64,000 nucleotides of DNA, taken from Epiperipatus broadwayi (lineage: Eukaryota > Onychophora > Udeonychophora > Euonychophora > Peripatidae). The notes under the pieces are model-generated. The model was not told where the DNA came from and ran no database searches. It saw only the letters and a program-made list of their open reading frames with translations. The position numbers and the translations under genes are program-made. Below are positions 11,000 to 24,240 of the stretch, piece after piece. Each line of letters starts with the position of its first letter. The stretch's first letter is position 1. The DNA lies in assembly GCA_028023455.1 (NCBI GenBank), contig JAQFVV010006509.1, forward strand, positions 745,529-809,528. Direction: 5' to 3'.

Positions 11000-12690
11000 T
11001 TACCTAATGAAAGGCTTTTTCATGTTAAACCAGTTTCTGTGATCTATAGATTTTTTTCTCCATATCACACAAACTTTATTATTTCATCTTTTTTTCTTTT
11101 TTACAATTATCTAGCAATTTAAGACTTTAACTGTCCATCCATTATTGTCTTTTCCTGCAATATGACTATCCCAACACCATTCTAGTCTTTTAATTCTTTC
11201 ATTGATGCAAGTGATGTGTATTTGTTCTCTTGTACAAATATTTCACTTCTGTTTCTTTCTTGTTATTTCAATCATGCACATATCCATATATTGTTATATG
11301 GTCTGAAATTTTTTTACTCGTCTTCAGTTCAGTGTCAAGTCTCAGATTTATATATATAAAACTGATAAAACAAAATTACTAAAAATCTTCTTTAAAAAAC
11401 ATTCATATTTCCTTTTAATATTAAATTATTTTTTTACAAAAGCACTCCATTTAATCTTAATTCAATGATTAATTACTTTCATTGATTTCAATCTGCATCA
11501 ATAATCTGAACAAAATATTTATACATATTAGCTTCTTCAAATTTCCCATTATCAACCTTTGCCTTATTTTTCTATGATAATTCACTAAACAACATTTTTT
11601 TAATTCTTTTTTTAATATTTGTTTTTAATTTTTATTTTCATATTTCATAACATTTGCAGTAATTTCTTTTTTACTTTATACATCATCCTATTTCTGTTGA
11701 AAATTTATTGGTGAATTGCTGTCTTTTTGTACCAGAATTTTCTCACACAGTTTTTAATACAGTTTGAATTATTTTCTTATTGAGCTCAGTTAAGTTTAAA
11801 CCATTTTCAAAATCTGTTAATATTTTAAATGACTAGAAAATCTAATTTAAATTCATTAGAATGTTTTTAAAAATTGGATATATCCATTTTTAATACTATC
11901 TATTTTAGTAATTCCTATCCCGACTAATTTTACTGTATATACATAAATTACATGTCACTAATTAATAATTATTTTCAGTGTTGACTTTTGCCATCTTGAA
12001 TTAAAAATCAATCCAATTTTGTTGTATTTTTTATTTTAATATTTCTATGTTCATTTAACTTTTTTTTTCAAAGAAAGAATTCATAATAGAATTTTTTTTA
12101 CCTGAACACTCCTCAAATCTATGACCTCTTTCATTTCTAACACCATAACAAAATTTCCACACAACACTAGCTAGTATCTTTCAAGTGTTTAACAATTTGA
12201 GAAAAAAATCACTTATAACAATTAAAAATTTTTGTTAAGTCTGTTGAAAAGCATTTTATGCATCAATTTAAAATTCCTCTCCTTTTTTAGCATAGTAAGA
12301 AATCATTGGAGCATAAACTTGATTATAGGCATTTACATTATTTTGAATATCAAATATTGTCAGACTTTCTAATATATCATTGATTTTCACAGTATTTGTT
12401 TTTCAATTTTTATTTATAATAAATCCCATTCCATTTGAGTTTTTAATATTTGTATGTTTCTAGTAAAGTGCATGCCAACAGTTTAAGTTAATTAACTCTT
12501 TACTCTTTTTAATATTGCAAAGTGCAACAATGTCTCACATATTATCAGACATTTCTCTCAACTTATATGATAATATACCTTTATATGAGGATTATCTGCA
12601 GTTGTATATTGTTAAATAATAGATCATCATTAATTGGCAGCTTCAGTCTGTGGATAAAAGTCTAGTTTTTCTCTGCCTTTGTTTACTAAT
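11000..12690 (-). pseudogene. RTE-clade LINE, decayed, RT core deleted
   Basis: Read on the minus strand from about 12690 downwards, fragments of an RTE-type protein appear in order despite many stops and shifts. The AP-endonuclease part includes NGMGFIINKN, VKINDILESLTIFDIQ, NQVYAP, KQKFLIVISDF, and VRNERGHRFEECSGKN. The EN-RT linker includes TDFENG. The C-terminal part includes MYKYFVQIIDAD, YKSET and INERIKRLEWCWDSHIAGKD. The second and third parts match the other two RTE copies here. Most of the RT domain, including any FADD box, is missing between about 11600 and 11500, so this is an internally deleted copy. Confidence 0.7.
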
Positions 12691-13078
12691 TTCTGACATA
12701 ACTGATAACTTTTTAGTTTCCTGTAATACAGCAATAATTAGCTTTATGATGATGATCAATATTTAAATGATGGTTATTTACACACACATTCATTCAATTT
12801 TTAAAAATACTCAGTTGATGTTTCAGTAAAAACATACAACTGAGAAAAATGATTATGATTTTTTTTTTTTTTAGTTTTAATCTCTGAAAATGACAAATTT
12901 CTTGACCTCAACTACTATGACATCTTTCTCACAAGATATAAATCATTATTGATTATTGCTGTTTATTTATTTATTAAGCTAAAATATATTATATTATTTG
13001 GAACTCAGAGATATGCAATAAACATTATTCCACATTTTTCTATATAATATTATTTAAATATTCTTATATCTCATCCTT

Positions 13079-13118
<40 letters not shown>

Positions 13119-14120
13119 ATTAATAAAAACATCTGAAAAATATGGTGAAGTGAAAAGTATAAGTGTTTATGTATATTAATATATAATACAAATATATTTT
13201 AGTAAATATTTACTTGATTGATAAAAAATAATAAGCACGCAATTATATGCCAAACTTGAATCTACTTCATTGTTTTCAAAATTAACACTCCTTTGATTAT
13301 ATAAATACAATTAAAAGCTATCCTATGTTTGACATCTTACTTTTTGTTACATTTTTCTGCCTAGTCCTTTTTTGATTTTGATTTTCCTGAATAAACAATA
13401 TTTTTTATTGTTTTTTTAGTACATCTATATTTTTAACTATATCCTTCCATATTAATTTATTCACTCTTTTTCCAACACACATTTATAAAATCTTCAATCT
13501 TTTTTTTTTTTTTTTGCTATTCTACATTGCCTATTTATAAAATAAAATATTTAAGAAAATTCCTTTTTTTAAAATATAATATTATTGTGTCACTTAATAT
13601 TTTGTATTTTTTATGCCTTTCTAATTGTCCTGAGCATAACATGCAGTTATATTACTGAGTAACTTAGGTTTTGTAAAATAGTAATGAATGATAGAAATGA
13701 TCTGTAAATAAATTCACTCCTTCAAATGTCTATTTTATAAAATGAATAATAATCTACTCAATCAATTTATACATTTGACATAAAAAAAAATTCATGACTT
13801 TATAATATTGCACTAAATAAGAAAATATTAAAATGCACTATATTATGAGTAATCATGCAATGACAAATTATTATTAATTGCAAAAAGAAAAAAAAACTGA
13901 TCATAGTAATCTTTAAAAAGGTCATATTAGCAGCACACAGCTTTAATTCCATTGCATAAACGTAGTGCTAATTTCCTTTTTTATGGTTGAAAATTGATTC
14001 AGGTATATTTATTCCTGCATCAGATATTTTTACTATTAGTTTTACCCATGCAAACAAAGTTCATATAATCTTTAGTTACCTCCAGATAAACATTATTTTA
14101 ATGCCACTAAATATATATAC
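12691..14120. other. AT-rich noncoding interval with (TA)n
   Basis: Nothing coding was recognised. A (TA)n tract lies at 13084-13116 and a T16 run near 13500. Confidence 0.5.
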
Positions 14121-14123
14121 ACA

Positions 14124-15060
14124 CCTGGGTCTCATTTTACGTGGATTTATTTAACGCAATTTTGAAGTTATGTGATTCATGTTTCTTCAGAAGTCAAACT
14201 CCAATAATGCGCTATTACTTTAAATAATAAATTTCACGCACTTATGTCATATTGAAAGTAATAGCACATTATTGGAATTCAACTTTCATTTTAGTAATTT
14301 CAATATTTTCAGCACTTCATAATAGTAAGATTTTATGCAATAATGAAAGTAAAATCATGATTTCCACATTTAATGTATACACACATTAAATTTTACAAGA
14401 TTATAATGTAAATTTGTTCAAACATTGTGCATGTTAATTTCTAATCAGTTGGCACATTATTTTCTTATTAATGACACTAATCACGAACATGATCTTAAAT
14501 TCTGAGAGCTAAATGGTTGTATGTCTGGATATCACAAGCTTCATAAACAATTAATAAAATCATCATCTCAAAGATTAATTACTAATTACATTGTATAGAA
14601 AACTATTAACACAACATGAAAGTGAAGTTGGTGCTAGTTGTATTTCCTCTTGTGAAGAATCTGATTTTTTTACCAGTTTGCAAACGAACCTGTTTATTGG
14701 CAAATAGCGATAATAATTAAAATGTGTATAAAAAATGTAAATTACAGTACTGTACTGTAAATTATGCATAAAAATATATTGTTTGAATAAAATTAAATAT
14801 TATAGTTAAAAAAAGTTTGTCTTGTATCAATTTTTTTCAAATTTGAAATTTTTTATTAGTCATATTTTATTTTTTTATTTATTTATTTTTTTTGTGCGCA
14901 TTTTAAAGTAATTTTATGTTGGTGCTTTGCTTTTATGCAATTTTTGAAAAATCACAGTCCGTATCCCCCCTTTTTCAAGGTAAGTTACATCTATTTTTGT
15001 GTGATTTCTTTTGCATGTGTTTTCTGAGGAACCTATCTATCACATAAAACGAGACCCAGG
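14124..15060. mobile_element. Non-autonomous pogo/Tigger-like DNA transposon
   Basis: The ends are inverted: CCTGGGTCTCATTTTACG at the left and the complement of CATAAAACGAGACCCAGG at the right, each next to TA-rich sequence (TA is the usual target). Subterminal ATTTTACGTGGATTT and TTTTATGCAATTTTTGAAAAATC strongly resemble Tigger/pogo ends. No transposase motif was recognised inside; a 64-codon minus-strand open stretch (14575-14769) has no identifiable similarity. An internal pair, CAATAATGCGCTATTACTTT and its near complement (around 14200-14275), forms a second smaller hairpin. Confidence 0.65.
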
Positions 15061-17780
15061 TATATATATTTATAAGGTTTTAGGTTTTATATGCATGTAC
15101 ATGTATATATTGTAATATAATCTATTTTTAAAATACAAAGCAGTAGGATAAGATAAAAAATTGTTAGTTAAACAAAATATTACAGTGCTTAAACTGGAAT
15201 GATTAAATATTATGCAAAGTAATTCTCTACATGTAAATGATTGCTTATAAAACTATCAAACAAAATCAAGTTTATTTACATTTATACTTTGCCTATTTAT
15301 GCATAACTTAATACTAATTTTTTTGTCGTTGGTAATCTTAAATATTTTTTTAGTAAGATAAGACTTAAAAAAATGGCTTCCATGACAAATAATACTTATT
15401 ACAAATATGAACAATATTTTCAGTATTTAATATTTTAAAAGATGTTAAATTCTCCAAGCAATTTTTATATTAAATTTTTAATCTCTTTTTTTCACAGTAT
15501 ATCTTTAACATAGTATAGCAAATATATAATAAATTTTATAATTAGTCATCTTTATAAAAAAAAAATTAAATTCATGCTCACTATGTTTGCCTAAATTATA
15601 CTATCTCATGGATTTCATGTCCTTTTTAATGAAATGCCAAACATATCACTCCAACTTTTAATGTTTGAGTTATAAATTTTTTTCAAAATATTATTATTAT
15701 TATTATTATGATCATCATCATTTTTTATAGAAATAAATGGAAAATTTTATTAGAATTTAGGATTATTAAAATAAATTATTAATATTAATTCTTACATGTA
15801 CTGAGATGTATACATATTTTTGTATTATATTAAAATATTATTTTAATGAAAAACTACTTTTAATTATAAAAAAAATATGTTTGTCTTATTTACATTTTTA
15901 AAATATTATTTTGTAAAAGAAGTTGACCAAATAATTATATATATATATTCTTAGTTTTTTATATGTATTATATATGTATGTGACTGTGAGTAATAATTTT
16001 TAAATATTAAAGATATTAGCTCGCATTTAGTTCTTGGCCAAAAAAATGATAAAAGGTTTTTAATAATTTATAATATATTAAACAATCTGTATTTGTAAAT
16101 CTGTGGTTATAAGCAGTAGCATTAAAAACAAAATCAAACTTTCATAATTGCTAATTTTTTTTAGGCAATCCAAAATTATGAAGTTTAAAAACTATCTTAA
16201 TTCTTTGGATGTTGATGCTACTACATCAGGATGTTGTTTATGTTCATCTGCAAATATATACTTTGTTATAGCAGACTTTCCACTCACTGGTGCATTTAAT
16301 AAATAAATCATTATTTATGTCTAATATTGATATAAGAGAAAATATTTTTTCATTTGACATTTAAGTGATTTTTTCATCTCTTTAAATCCTCTATTCTTGA
16401 TTTTAAAAGCTTGTATTAAATAATTTTTTAGTTAAATATTTTTAAAAGTCCAAAATACATCAATATTTAAAGAGGTTATTTCACATTAATACCAAACATT
16501 TAAAAGATAATTGGATTAAATGAGATCTTGAAAAATAGATGTTAAATAATTAATTAGGGTCATCAGATTCAACAGCTTTGTTAAATTATCATTGATTTTT
16601 TTATATATATCATTAATTCAACAATGTGTGTTCATTTTTTACATTTTATCAATTCCATTAATTAATATATTGAAATTAAACTGACAGAATGCAAACATCT
16701 CAAGCGCTTGGCCAATCTGATCACAAATACTGAGACAGAGAATTTAACATTGTAAAATATTATTGGATCTTATTAGAGACACAATATTTGTTTCAAAGCA
16801 TAACATAATTTGTTTACTTTTTGAATATTTGACTTGGCAATAATTAAGTATAATTTTTTAAAACATATTCTAATTCAAAAAGTAAGTAATTCAAAATCAT
16901 TCTCCTTTTTAAAGCAACCAATTTAAGAAGAGACTGTTAAGTTTAACAATTCTAAAAACTTGCTGCACAAAAACAAAGAGCATACATTCAGTAATAATAT
17001 GAAAAGTATATAAAAAAACAGGAAATATACATACTCTTGTTGCCATTTAGCACATAGTCTTGAATTTTGAACCACTTTAATTAAAATGGTGCTAATTTTA
17101 AATTACCAAAAAAAAAAAAAAAAGAAATTACAATTACTGGTATAAAGACCCAAAAGGAGTGCAATAGTTCAAATAAATGAAGAGGAATACTTTTGGAATA
17201 TACATTTCAAAAAAGTACAACAATTAAAAAAAAATTAAAAACTTCCAAAAGGAGTTTGGATTGTCATAGTAATAACAATAAATTAAAAATGACATCTCTT
17301 ATTCTTATCTTGATTAATCTTATATGAGTTTCCACAATATTTTAATTCATGAATGAATAATTATGAAATCTTGCCAGTTTGTGCACATTTATCTTAAGTG
17401 ATTAAATGTCCAAGTGGCTAGAGCAGTTTTCTGATGATCAATTATTTTGAGTGTTTGAAACAGAATTTCTATGTCATAATAACTACAGTGAGCATAAGAT
17501 CTAAATATTTACTATAGTAAAATTCATCAAATTGAACAGGACTCATTTATAAACTAAATACACAGATGAAGTCTTTCAAGTTAATGTAGTAGAAATCAGC
17601 AACATTAAGAATTCGTGGATTATAAAAGAATAAAAACATTTTCAGTATACCACTTATTTTTTTATGTCTACGATCAGATCACTAAAATGAAATTTCTCAA
17701 GATACATGACTATTAATATATATATGTGTGTGTGTGTGTGTGCAATAATATTATAAATTGATGTCTATATTTTTTCAAAG
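15061..17780. other. AT-rich noncoding interval
   Basis: No reading frame with recognisable similarity. There is a short (ATT)n near 15690 and a (TG)n at 17722-17742. A weak tRNA-like stretch (GTCCAAGTGGCTAGAGCA near 17409, followed by GTGTTTGAAACAG) may be an old SINE head, but it is too diverged to call. Confidence 0.45.
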
Positions 17781-17789
17781 CAATATACA

Positions 17790-19535
17790 GAATCTTATAA
17801 TTAAATAGTAATAAATACAGTAATTAAAAATTTTGAAAAATGCAAAAAATATAATTGTTACTTAGGAGCAGTTTCAACTATCCCTGTAGTCTTTATAAAC
17901 TACTACTTTGAAAGGTTAACCTTCCCATAATTCCATGATCTTAACATTTGCTGCCTGCCTATTGATTAAGTCCTGCTTGTATTTGTATATTATAAGCATA
18001 GCTTCCTTTATTTTTCTTTTATTATTATTTTTCTCAATTTGCAATATTATTACATTATTATAATTGAAACTAAAACTATATATACGTGATTTATTATGGC
18101 CATAAAAAATAGAAGCTGATGCATTATTATCTTTACAATTTTGTTTTGTATTTTGAACCCTTTTTTAATAAAAGTAAGGGCTCTTTAGTTTTTTTTCTCC
18201 AATGTACTTTTCAATTTCCATATATTTCTTTATCTGCTACCACCCCTACATATCCATTCATAAATGATGCAATTTTTATTTATAAATGAGGTTTTATCAT
18301 TAGAGTTATTTATTAATTTATTTAATGTATGAGGTGCATAACATGCAATGTCACATATACCTTTATAAATTCTTCTTATGAAATTTCTTGATTCTAAATA
18401 TATGGTATTGATATCTAAATTTTTTTATTAGCAGAAGAATCAACCTTATTATTAACATTTTTATTTTTACATTTAGTATTAAAATTTTTAATAGTATTAT
18501 AAAAGTGATTATAATTATAGTCAACATTTAACAATTCATTAGAATACATTTCAATATTTTTACCTTTATCTGATGAATATTTACAAAGGTTATCATTTCT
18601 GAATAAGAAAGACTTTAAACCTGTCATTTTATGTGACATTGGTACTCTTGATTTATATGGAATATAACCTCTTGTTGCTATTGTTTTAATAGTCATACAT
18701 TAATCTAGCTTACATCTATTTCTAATTATCTTAAGATCGAGAAACTGAATGCACCTTAAATTATCATCTATTTTGATCCATTTTAAACCATTTATATTAT
18801 TTAATTCTTTAAACAAACCTTTAATTGTATTTGGCTTGCCACAAACAAAAACATCATTGACATATCAATAATATAGAGTAACATTTTTTTGATAACATTC
18901 CTTTTTTAAAATACTTTCCTCATATGTAGAAATTACAAAATTACATATTTGGACAACTGTAGTGTGACCCATTGTCCAGCTATTACCCATTTTATAAAAA
19001 TTCTTCTTAAAAACTGCATAAATATTTTTATCAATAAAGCTTAATGTTTGAACTATAAATTTTATTATTTTCACATTAATTTTTTTAAAATTTAATGCAT
19101 CAGAAATAATTTCAATAGATGTCATTCAATCAATTGAACCATACATTTCACTTAAATCTAAAGTACATATTACATCATTAACATCAATGATAATATCACA
19201 GATTTTACTAACAAAACCAAATGACCATAATAAATCATGTATATATGGGTTTAATTTCAATTATAATAATGTAAAAATATTGCAAATTGAGAGAAATAAT
19301 AATAAAAGGAAAATAAAGAAAGCTATGCTAATATATAAATACAAGCAGGACTTAATTAGGCAGCAAATGTTAAGATCACAGAATGACAGGAAGGTTAACC
19401 TTTCAAAGTATTATTTGACAAAGAGTACAAGGATAGAAAAATCGTTCCTAAGTGTTGATTATATTTTTTGTACTTTTCAAAATTTTTGATTACTGTATTT
19501 ACTAATATTTAATTATAAGATTTTATATATATATA
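17790..19535 (-). mobile_element. Second Penelope-like element (PLE2), flanked by inverted copies of its 3' end
   Basis: A minus-strand PLE RT lies between two arms (17790-18110 and 19217-19535) that are reverse complements over about 300 bp at roughly 80-85% identity by eye. Each arm encodes the C-terminal half of the GIY-YIG domain (GHNKS-type followed by FNYNNVKILQIERNNNKRKIK). The right arm reads on the plus strand. The minus-strand body is truncated at its 5' side exactly where the right arm begins. PLEs are known to leave such inverted, 5'-truncated structures. Confidence 0.75.
18300..19216 (-). pseudogene. PLE2 reverse transcriptase, partial and broken
   Basis: Read on the minus strand: a segment before motif A (LNPYIHDLLWSFGF), motif A CTLDLSEMYGS, then MTSIEIISDALNF, VFKKNFYKMGNSWTMGHTT (motif B region), motif C YVND (normally YVDD), VFVCGKPNTIKGLFKELNN, CIQFLDLKIIRN (motif D), and TIATRGYIPYKSRVPMSHK downstream. 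The YVDD to YVND change and several stops make it non-functional. It differs clearly from PLE1, so it belongs to another PLE lineage. Confidence 0.75.
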
Positions 19536-19846
19536 TAAACTTTTTATTATATATATATTATATATATATATATAAACTTTTTCCAGTGATTAATGTACAA
19601 TAACTAGATTAACACTGGTTTATTGAGTCAATAAAATACTTTCAATCCAAACCCAAAGTAAAGGTGTTTGAAAAGATAATAATGGACCAACTTATCTTTT
19701 TACCTGAAATTTATTTATATGGGTAAATCTAAAGCACTTTAGAATAAAAGCATGAAGTTTCTTAAATTGATCAAATTACTTCTTTGAAGCTATATTTACA
19801 CTTGGTTTATATTCAAAAGATTTTATCTTGTGCTTTGGATTGAGAG

Positions 19847-19917
<71 letters not shown>

Positions 19918-21170
19918 AAAACATTTTACTCATTGTGACTGACTGTTTTCAGACAATTGTCTGATAAATGAATGTATGATTATTATTGGGATCCAAATTC
20001 TCATAGTAATAATGTTAATAACATTTACTAGTATCTCAGTGCAACAAAATTGTGTATTTAATTTTACATATTTTTAATAATAAACTAATAAAATGCATGA
20101 GTATTAGGTTTATATGATATATAAATGTTTATTTACAACATAAATAAAAATATAAATTAAATAAAACAAAGATAAATCGTTAAATAATAAAACAAGTCAT
20201 AATGTTAATATTTATTTTTTCTTGTCATATTATTAGTTTTTAAACAATGCAATTAAAAAAATTAAAGTAATGAATGCATTACAAATTATAATTTTGCAAT
20301 AATTAATAGTTAATTAATGAAAAAAGATATCCTATCACTCTTTTTTTTCTTACCAGTAAAATTAATATTTAAATACGAATAATTTAATATCTCAACTTGA
20401 ATGGTTTGATATCTTAATTGAAAATAATTAGACTAGAAATCTGTAAAATGTTCATCTATAATTTTACATAAAAAAATTATATACGGTTATAAAAATCATA
20501 TAATTTAATAAAAAATTGTTTCATAAAACTTAATTAAGAAACTAATAATCAGGTATTAATTCAATAATTTAAAAAAAAATGTGAGACTTCCTAATACATA
20601 GATTAACCTATGATTAAACTTTGAAGAGTAAAAATAATTTGATGTTTTATAAGAGGGTTTCTTATGAAGTATATGCATACATTGTGAAAGAGATTATCTT
20701 TACAATATATATTGCTGAATGGTAATTCAAAATATATTAGTGCTAAAAGAGAAGTCTATCACCAAACTGAAAGATTTGATTGGTCACAAATATTTGTAAG
20801 ACATCGTTAATTTATTACATCTATATTATTATAGTTATTATATTTCTGTTTCATTTGAATATTATAACATAAATATTAATTGTCTCTATCTATCATAAAA
20901 ACATAAAATTAAAAAAGTAATGAAATAAATATCTTATATATATGACCAATTGCTAAAAAAAATCAATCTCTAAAATAATATTGCTTGTAGGACAAATAAA
21001 CTGAAAAGTCAAGTTATTGCTTCTACATAAATATTCAGCTGTTTTAAACTTCTAATGACAAGTGAATAATTTTTATAACATATTTGCATATAAAAGAAAT
21101 TGGTCTGGAAGATTTGGTACAGAAGAAATCTGATAGAATTGATTGATTACAGATAATTATAAGTGTAATA
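19536..21170. other. AT-rich noncoding interval with long (TA)n
   Basis: The (TA)n run at 19850-19912 is the main feature, with shorter TA runs at 19527-19576. Nothing coding was recognised. Confidence 0.5.
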
Positions 21171-21174
21171 ATTA

Positions 21175-21455
21175 TATGTTGGACAATTTCCACCATCTAA
21201 TAATAAATATTGAAAATCTTTAGAAAAATTCAAAATTCAATATTCATGACTCTAAAAGATCCTGGTTTGATTCCCATACCAGTAATGTAAGGTCAACACC
21301 ATCTAAAATAGAGAGGAGAATAATGCCACTTAAAATCCATTATATAGTAACATGTATTCTATAAGTAACAGTTAAATGTATTTGAAAAAGTTTAAATAAA
21401 GTTCAATTTTTTTCAATAAAGCATTTAATATTTGATATTAGATAAAGGAAATCCT
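21175..21455. repeat. Foldback/MITE family F copy 1
   Basis: The left end (GGACAATTTCCACCATCTAA, then TATTGAAAATCTTTAGAAAA) and the right end (TTTAAATAAAGTTCAATTTT then ATTTAATATTTGATATTAGA) are imperfect inverted repeats. Both match the ends at 31397-31668 and 34441-35030. A B-box-like GGTTTGATTCCCA sits in the centre. No coding capacity. Confidence 0.6.
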
Positions 21456-22943
21456 ACATTAATTACTACCAAAATTACATTCTCACAAACTTTCACACAA
21501 TGACCAATTATAAAATATGTTTGTCAATTTGTTGTAAGACAATGATTAGATTTTATAAAGGAAATCTTAATAAAAGTATTAATGATGTAACAATTCTTCA
21601 AAATATTTCTCTAGCAATTGAGTTTATATTATTTTAAAAATCTGGTAAGTTATTAATCTGTCTTTAAATGAATTGCTTTTATAAATATATAGAGAATTAT
21701 CCACTATGTGGTAAATCAAAACAATAGCTTATTGGCTAATATTTAGATTTTAAACATAAAATATTGTATTAATATAAAACATATGGTGAAGATAATTACT
21801 AAAGCTAATCAATTTCAATATTATCTATGTATTCTTTCCCCAAAAAGTAATTTGCATCTTTAAATTGTAATATTTAAAAATGATATGGAAATGTCAAAAG
21901 TCAACAAATATCTTATTTTCATTTCTTAAATATTTCTTCTGAACAAGACATTTTATTTAATTCACATTTCAAATTTAAATACATTTTATAATTATGATAA
22001 TTTATAATTTCATACAAAATACATAAGTATATTTTTATTTAACTCTTCAGCTATGAATATGAGGTTAAAAGTCTTCAAAAGTGCTAAGCCTTATATTTAA
22101 TTTTGATATTTTTAACTTCACCAACAACCGTTCAAAGCATGGTATAATTACTAAAAAGAAGTTAAATAATATTTTTGCTAAACCTGCAATGTTACTGTAA
22201 TAATTTTGTATTTAATTTTGTTAAATGCCCAGAAAAAACAATAAACTATAAATAATATTTTTCCTTCCTTTCAAGAATTTACTCATTCATATAATTAATC
22301 ATTTTCTTTTTTTTAAAAAAAAATGGTGATCAAAATAATAATAAAAAATTAAATAAAATAAATAAAACATGAATAAAGATAAATAAAATAGCTCACTGCA
22401 AAATAAGATCTCCAAATCTCTTCACCAAATAATTAATGGTTCTGGATATTTTATTTTTAACTCTAATAATTTATTTCTGATCAATACTTGGATAGCTGAC
22501 TGAGTTTATAATGGTTAACTATTTGAAAAATAAATCCCAACATTGCTTGAAAGTACTACACTATTTAAGAAAATTCCATGTTTAATTTGAATTTGGTTGT
22601 GATCATGAAAGATGATATACTAATTACTAGGCAATTTCTAATGCAAAACTCTAACTGTTGTATAAAATAAAATGAAAACATGCTAAAAAACTTATGTCAC
22701 TGTATCTTTTAGAATTTATATGCCAAAAAATATTTTGTAATCCTATATATTATTATTTATTTTTTTTATCAAAATTAAGCATATATAGTTTTATGAACAG
22801 TTATCATATTTCAAAGATATCTACTGTAAGTTTGAGTAATCAAAAATGCTGTATGGAAGTGCTTTATCCTTATGATAATATAACCATGTTTAGTTTATGG
22901 CTAACAACCTCCATCAATAAGAACTTTTAATATAATGCACTTC

Positions 22944-22994
<51 letters not shown>

Positions 22995-23880
22995 GTTTTA
23001 TACTATCAAACTAATTAGTCTGAAATTTAAAACCATTTTAAGATTAATATAACATTACATTATATATTATAGTTATACAAATGAGATCTTAGGATAGAAT
23101 CTATATATTTGTAATTTGATATGAAATATATTAAGTTCAAATGTCTTCTGTGATAAAAGTTATATCACAAACTAATATGAGAAAGGAAATATAATAGCAA
23201 AAGTCTTTAGTAATTAAGTTTATACTAATAGTTTTAGAATGAAATAAAGAGGATTGCTTTTAAAAGCATATTCGTTCTTGATAATAAAAAAAAGAGAGAA
23301 AACAGTAAACATAGTATTAAAGCAAAATAATTAAAATTAGAAAGATATAACTTTAAACCTAGTTGAAACTTGAACATTTTTCCTGATAGCTGAATATTTT
23401 TTAAAAATTTGAAATTTTTTAAATAGCAATCAAATTATTAATTGATAAATAGGTGTCTAGATGTTATAGGATAAAATAAAATTAAGTTAGGTGAATGTTA
23501 TCTTTTCCTTCATTACTATGCTTTTAAAGAGTTTGTCATCCTGCAATGGTTGTATTAAAGATATTTATCTTATTGTTTCTATATACATTATAAGAATATA
23601 CTTTGCATAGCAAACTCATAATCTTAATCAACAGCTTTCATTATCATTTTGATGTGTCAGCAATACATAATTTATCAAGCAACTGATCATAAAATTGCTA
23701 TTTTATTTTTTGATACACAATTACATTTTTAATTGGGGGGGGAGGGGTAATTACCTCTTTCTCTCATAATAAACTGCTTTAATTTCTAGTTAAATGTTTG
23801 AAATTATCAAGTATATAAATATGGGTATGTGTATATATGTGTAATTCTAAGGCAGTATGTAATTGGTTTACACTGAATGT
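21456..23880. other. AT-rich noncoding interval with (TA)n
   Basis: (TA)n at 22949-22991 and a G-rich run (GGGGGGGGAGGGG) near 23735. No conserved protein was recognised in the short open stretch at 22694-22930. Confidence 0.5.
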
Positions 23881-23924
23881 TTGTTATATTTGTAATTAGA
23901 GGTAATTTATTTCAGGATTTTTCA

Positions 23925-24240
23925 ATCAATTCATTCTCCACTCCATCCGAAGCAACCGATACACATGACCACACACATGCAAAATAAGACACATGACCCC
24001 AATACACAACATATTCATCTATTAAGGTTTGAGGAATTGCTATCTTAATATGAACCTAACACTAATTGCATAGTTTATGATGATCAGTGCTGGTTCTACG
24101 CCAAATATATAAATTGGGGATTATGTATGTTTCTCGCATGAGTATGATCATGTGTATCGGTTGTGTGAGATAACGTGGAGGATGAATACACTAAAAAAAT
24201 CCTAAGTTCAAATCCTTAATTATCACAAAGTGTATCACTC
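23925..24240. repeat. Foldback repeat, family E copy 1
   Basis: Arms CCACTCCATCCGAAGCAACC...CACATGACCACACACATG (left) and CATGAGTATGATCATGTG...GGTTGTGTGAGATAACGTGG (right) are reverse complementary, with the loop around 24010-24110. The family recurs near 39950, 40440, 49975 and 63420-63845. The hammerhead-like core is eroded in this copy. A GTTCAAATCC box follows the right arm at 24206. Confidence 0.65.

Noticed and set aside
19187-19489. Independent plus-strand gene of 100 codons
   Set aside because: Its product is the C-terminal GIY-YIG segment of PLE2 in the inverted arm, not a separate gene.
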